Assembly (NCBI GenBank): GCA_903873545.1
Contig: CAIQPA010000232.1
Location: 1-5,879, forward strand
Source: an uncultured delta proteobacterium
GTDB taxonomy: Bacteria; Myxococcota_A; Bradymonadia; REDH01
Direction: 5' to 3'
Length of the DNA: 5,879 bases
The translations under genes and the position numbers were made by a program. The first letter of the stretch is position 1; every line of letters begins with the position of its first letter. Below are positions 5,011 through 5,879 of the stretch, piece after piece. Under the pieces are notes generated by a model that saw only the letters and a program-made list of their open reading frames with translations, had not been told where the DNA came from and did no database searches.

Positions 5011-5862
5011 ATGAAAGCACCGCTCCTCCTGCTCGTCGCCGCCACGGTGGCACTCGCCACGGGTTGTGCATCGCCTCAGCTGCGGGCCTCGCGTGAAGCA
5101 GGCGCCGCCGCCTCGGTGAGCCGACCCGACGGGCTTGTCTTGAGCGCCTCGCCTGGCATCTGGCCCGACGGCGTCGCGCCGGAGTCGGGCGTGGTTGTCT
5201 TCCGCGTCGAGGTCGCCAACGGCGGTAGCACCACGGTTGACCTCCGCCGCGACGACTTCGAGTTGGTTACCCCGAGCGGCGTGACCGTGCGGCCCATTGC
5301 GCCGATGCAGCTCTTCGGTGAGCGTTCGACCCCCGATGGAATCCAGCAGCTCGCATGGGCCGAGGAGATCGCAGACCGCGACGAGGAGGTCGGCGCGCCG
5401 GTCGTCTCGGCCGGTCACCGTCGCACCACGCGCCGTAGCAGCACGACGGTCTGGAGGTCGCCCTCCTACCCGCGCTGGTCGTCGCCCTACTACAGCCCCT
5501 ACTCCTCACCGTACGCCTACCGCCCCGGCTATACCTACGGCCACACCTACGGCCCGCGCACCTACACCACGCCCCACAGCAGCTACGGCCGCTCCGGCTC
5601 CAACCGCACGGAGGCGCCCCGCATGGCGGCGCCGGTCTTCGGCGAGGGCGCCGTCTCCGGCCTTGCCATGACCTCCAGCCCCGCTTTCGCCTCTGTGATG
5701 CGCGACACCATGCTCCGGCCAAAGTCGGCGCTGGTGGGCACACTCTACTTTGCCGCGCCGAGCGACCAGGCGGGCACCTACCGTCTCCGCTGGCTGCCGC
5801 GCCATCAGATGAGTGCCGACGCGGAGACGACCATCGAGCTCCAGTTCACCGCCGCGGAGTAG
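5011..5862 (+). CDS. Lipoprotein with beta-sandwich-like domain interrupted by a Tyr-rich insert
   Basis: This 283-residue protein starts MKAPLLLLVAATVALATGC, a type II signal peptide with Cys19 as the lipidated residue. ATGC is an acceptable though not classical lipobox (Ala at -3). Residues 60-98 (VVFRVEVANGGSTTVDL and DFELVTPSGVTVRP) and 236-280 (SALVGTLYFAAP, TYRLRWLPRH, TTIELQF) look like the first and last strands of an Ig-like, DUF4352-type fold common in bacterial lipoproteins. Between them, after an acidic patch (AEEIADRDEEV) and a basic patch (GHRRTTRR), lies a Ser/Tyr/Pro/Gly-rich stretch. Membrane attachment is expected; inner or outer leaflet is uncertain. Residue 20 is Ala, not Asp, so there is no inner-membrane retention signal of the E. 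coli type. It is divergent from the operon at 4831 and separated from it by the control region. No family name or function can be assigned. Confidence 0.85.
   Translation: MKAPLLLLVAATVALATGCASPQLRASREAGAAASVSRPDGLVLSASPGIWPDGVAPESGVVVFRVEVANGGSTTVDLRRDDFELVTPSGVTVRPIAPMQLFGERSTPDGIQQLAWAEEIADRDEEVGAPVVSAGHRRTTRRSSTTVWRSPSYPRWSSPYYSPYSSPYAYRPGYTYGHTYGPRTYTTPHSSYGRSGSNRTEAPRMAAPVFGEGAVSGLAMTSSPAFASVMRDTMLRPKSALVGTLYFAAPSDQAGTYRLRWLPRHQMSADAETTIELQFTAAE
5461..5589 (+). repeat. Tyr/Ser/Pro/Gly-rich low-complexity tract inside the lipoprotein
   Basis: Residues 151-193 contain eleven tyrosines within about 40 residues, in degenerate short units such as SPYYSPYSSPY and YTYGHTYG. The codons are nearly all TAC, so the composition is not caused by a shift in local GC content. 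The DNA shows imperfect repeats of a cctac/ctacggc type. Such tracts are typically disordered or adhesive; the role is unknown. Confidence 0.75.
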
Positions 5863-5879
5863 GCCTCCACGCAGCGACC

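Overview
This is a high-GC window (roughly two-thirds G+C, with third codon positions mostly G or C) from a Gram-negative bacterium. The Gram-negative assignment rests on a predicted outer-membrane barrel protein, a lipobox lipoprotein and two proteins with long extracytoplasmic parts. The style fits Myxococcota or a related deltaproteobacterial lineage, but this is inference, because nothing in the window fixes the taxon. There is no RNA gene, CRISPR array, insertion sequence or phage gene.

Layout from left to right: (1) 1-896, minus strand: a polytopic membrane protein of the lysylphosphatidylglycerol synthase TM-region family (UPF0104), cut by the left window edge. (2) 897-1000: a short divergent spacer. 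(3) 1001-1798, plus strand: an exported protein, probably a small outer-membrane beta-barrel. It is joined by an ATGA stop/start overlap to (4) 1795-2172: an alkyltransferase-like (ATL) DNA-damage protein in which Trp replaces the methyl-acceptor Cys. (5) 2139-3830, minus strand: a multi-pass membrane protein with a GT-C (PMT/ArnT-like) glycosyltransferase layout. Its last 34 bases overlap the end of the ATL gene tail to tail. (6) 3827-4831 (possibly starting further upstream), minus strand: a membrane-anchored, Cys-containing beta-rich protein, coupled to gene 5 by a second ATGA overlap. (7) 4832-5010: a divergent control region with an AT-rich island. (8) 5011-5862, plus strand: a lipoprotein whose beta-sandwich domain appears to be split by a tyrosine-rich low-complexity insert.

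How the genes may work together: genes 6 and 5 form a tightly coupled two-gene operon, read as a membrane glycosyltransferase candidate plus an extracytoplasmic partner with a carbohydrate-binding-like domain. Both end in Pro/Ala/Lys-rich tails. Genes 3 and 4 form another coupled pair, although an envelope protein and a DNA-repair sensor have no obvious shared task. Most of the window concerns the cell envelope. Coding density is very high, and no intrinsic terminator is visible. The most unusual points are the coupled glycosyltransferase/partner pair with matching tails, the Tyr-rich lipoprotein, and the barrel-ATL coupling with a 34-base convergent overlap. None amounts to a demonstrated new system.
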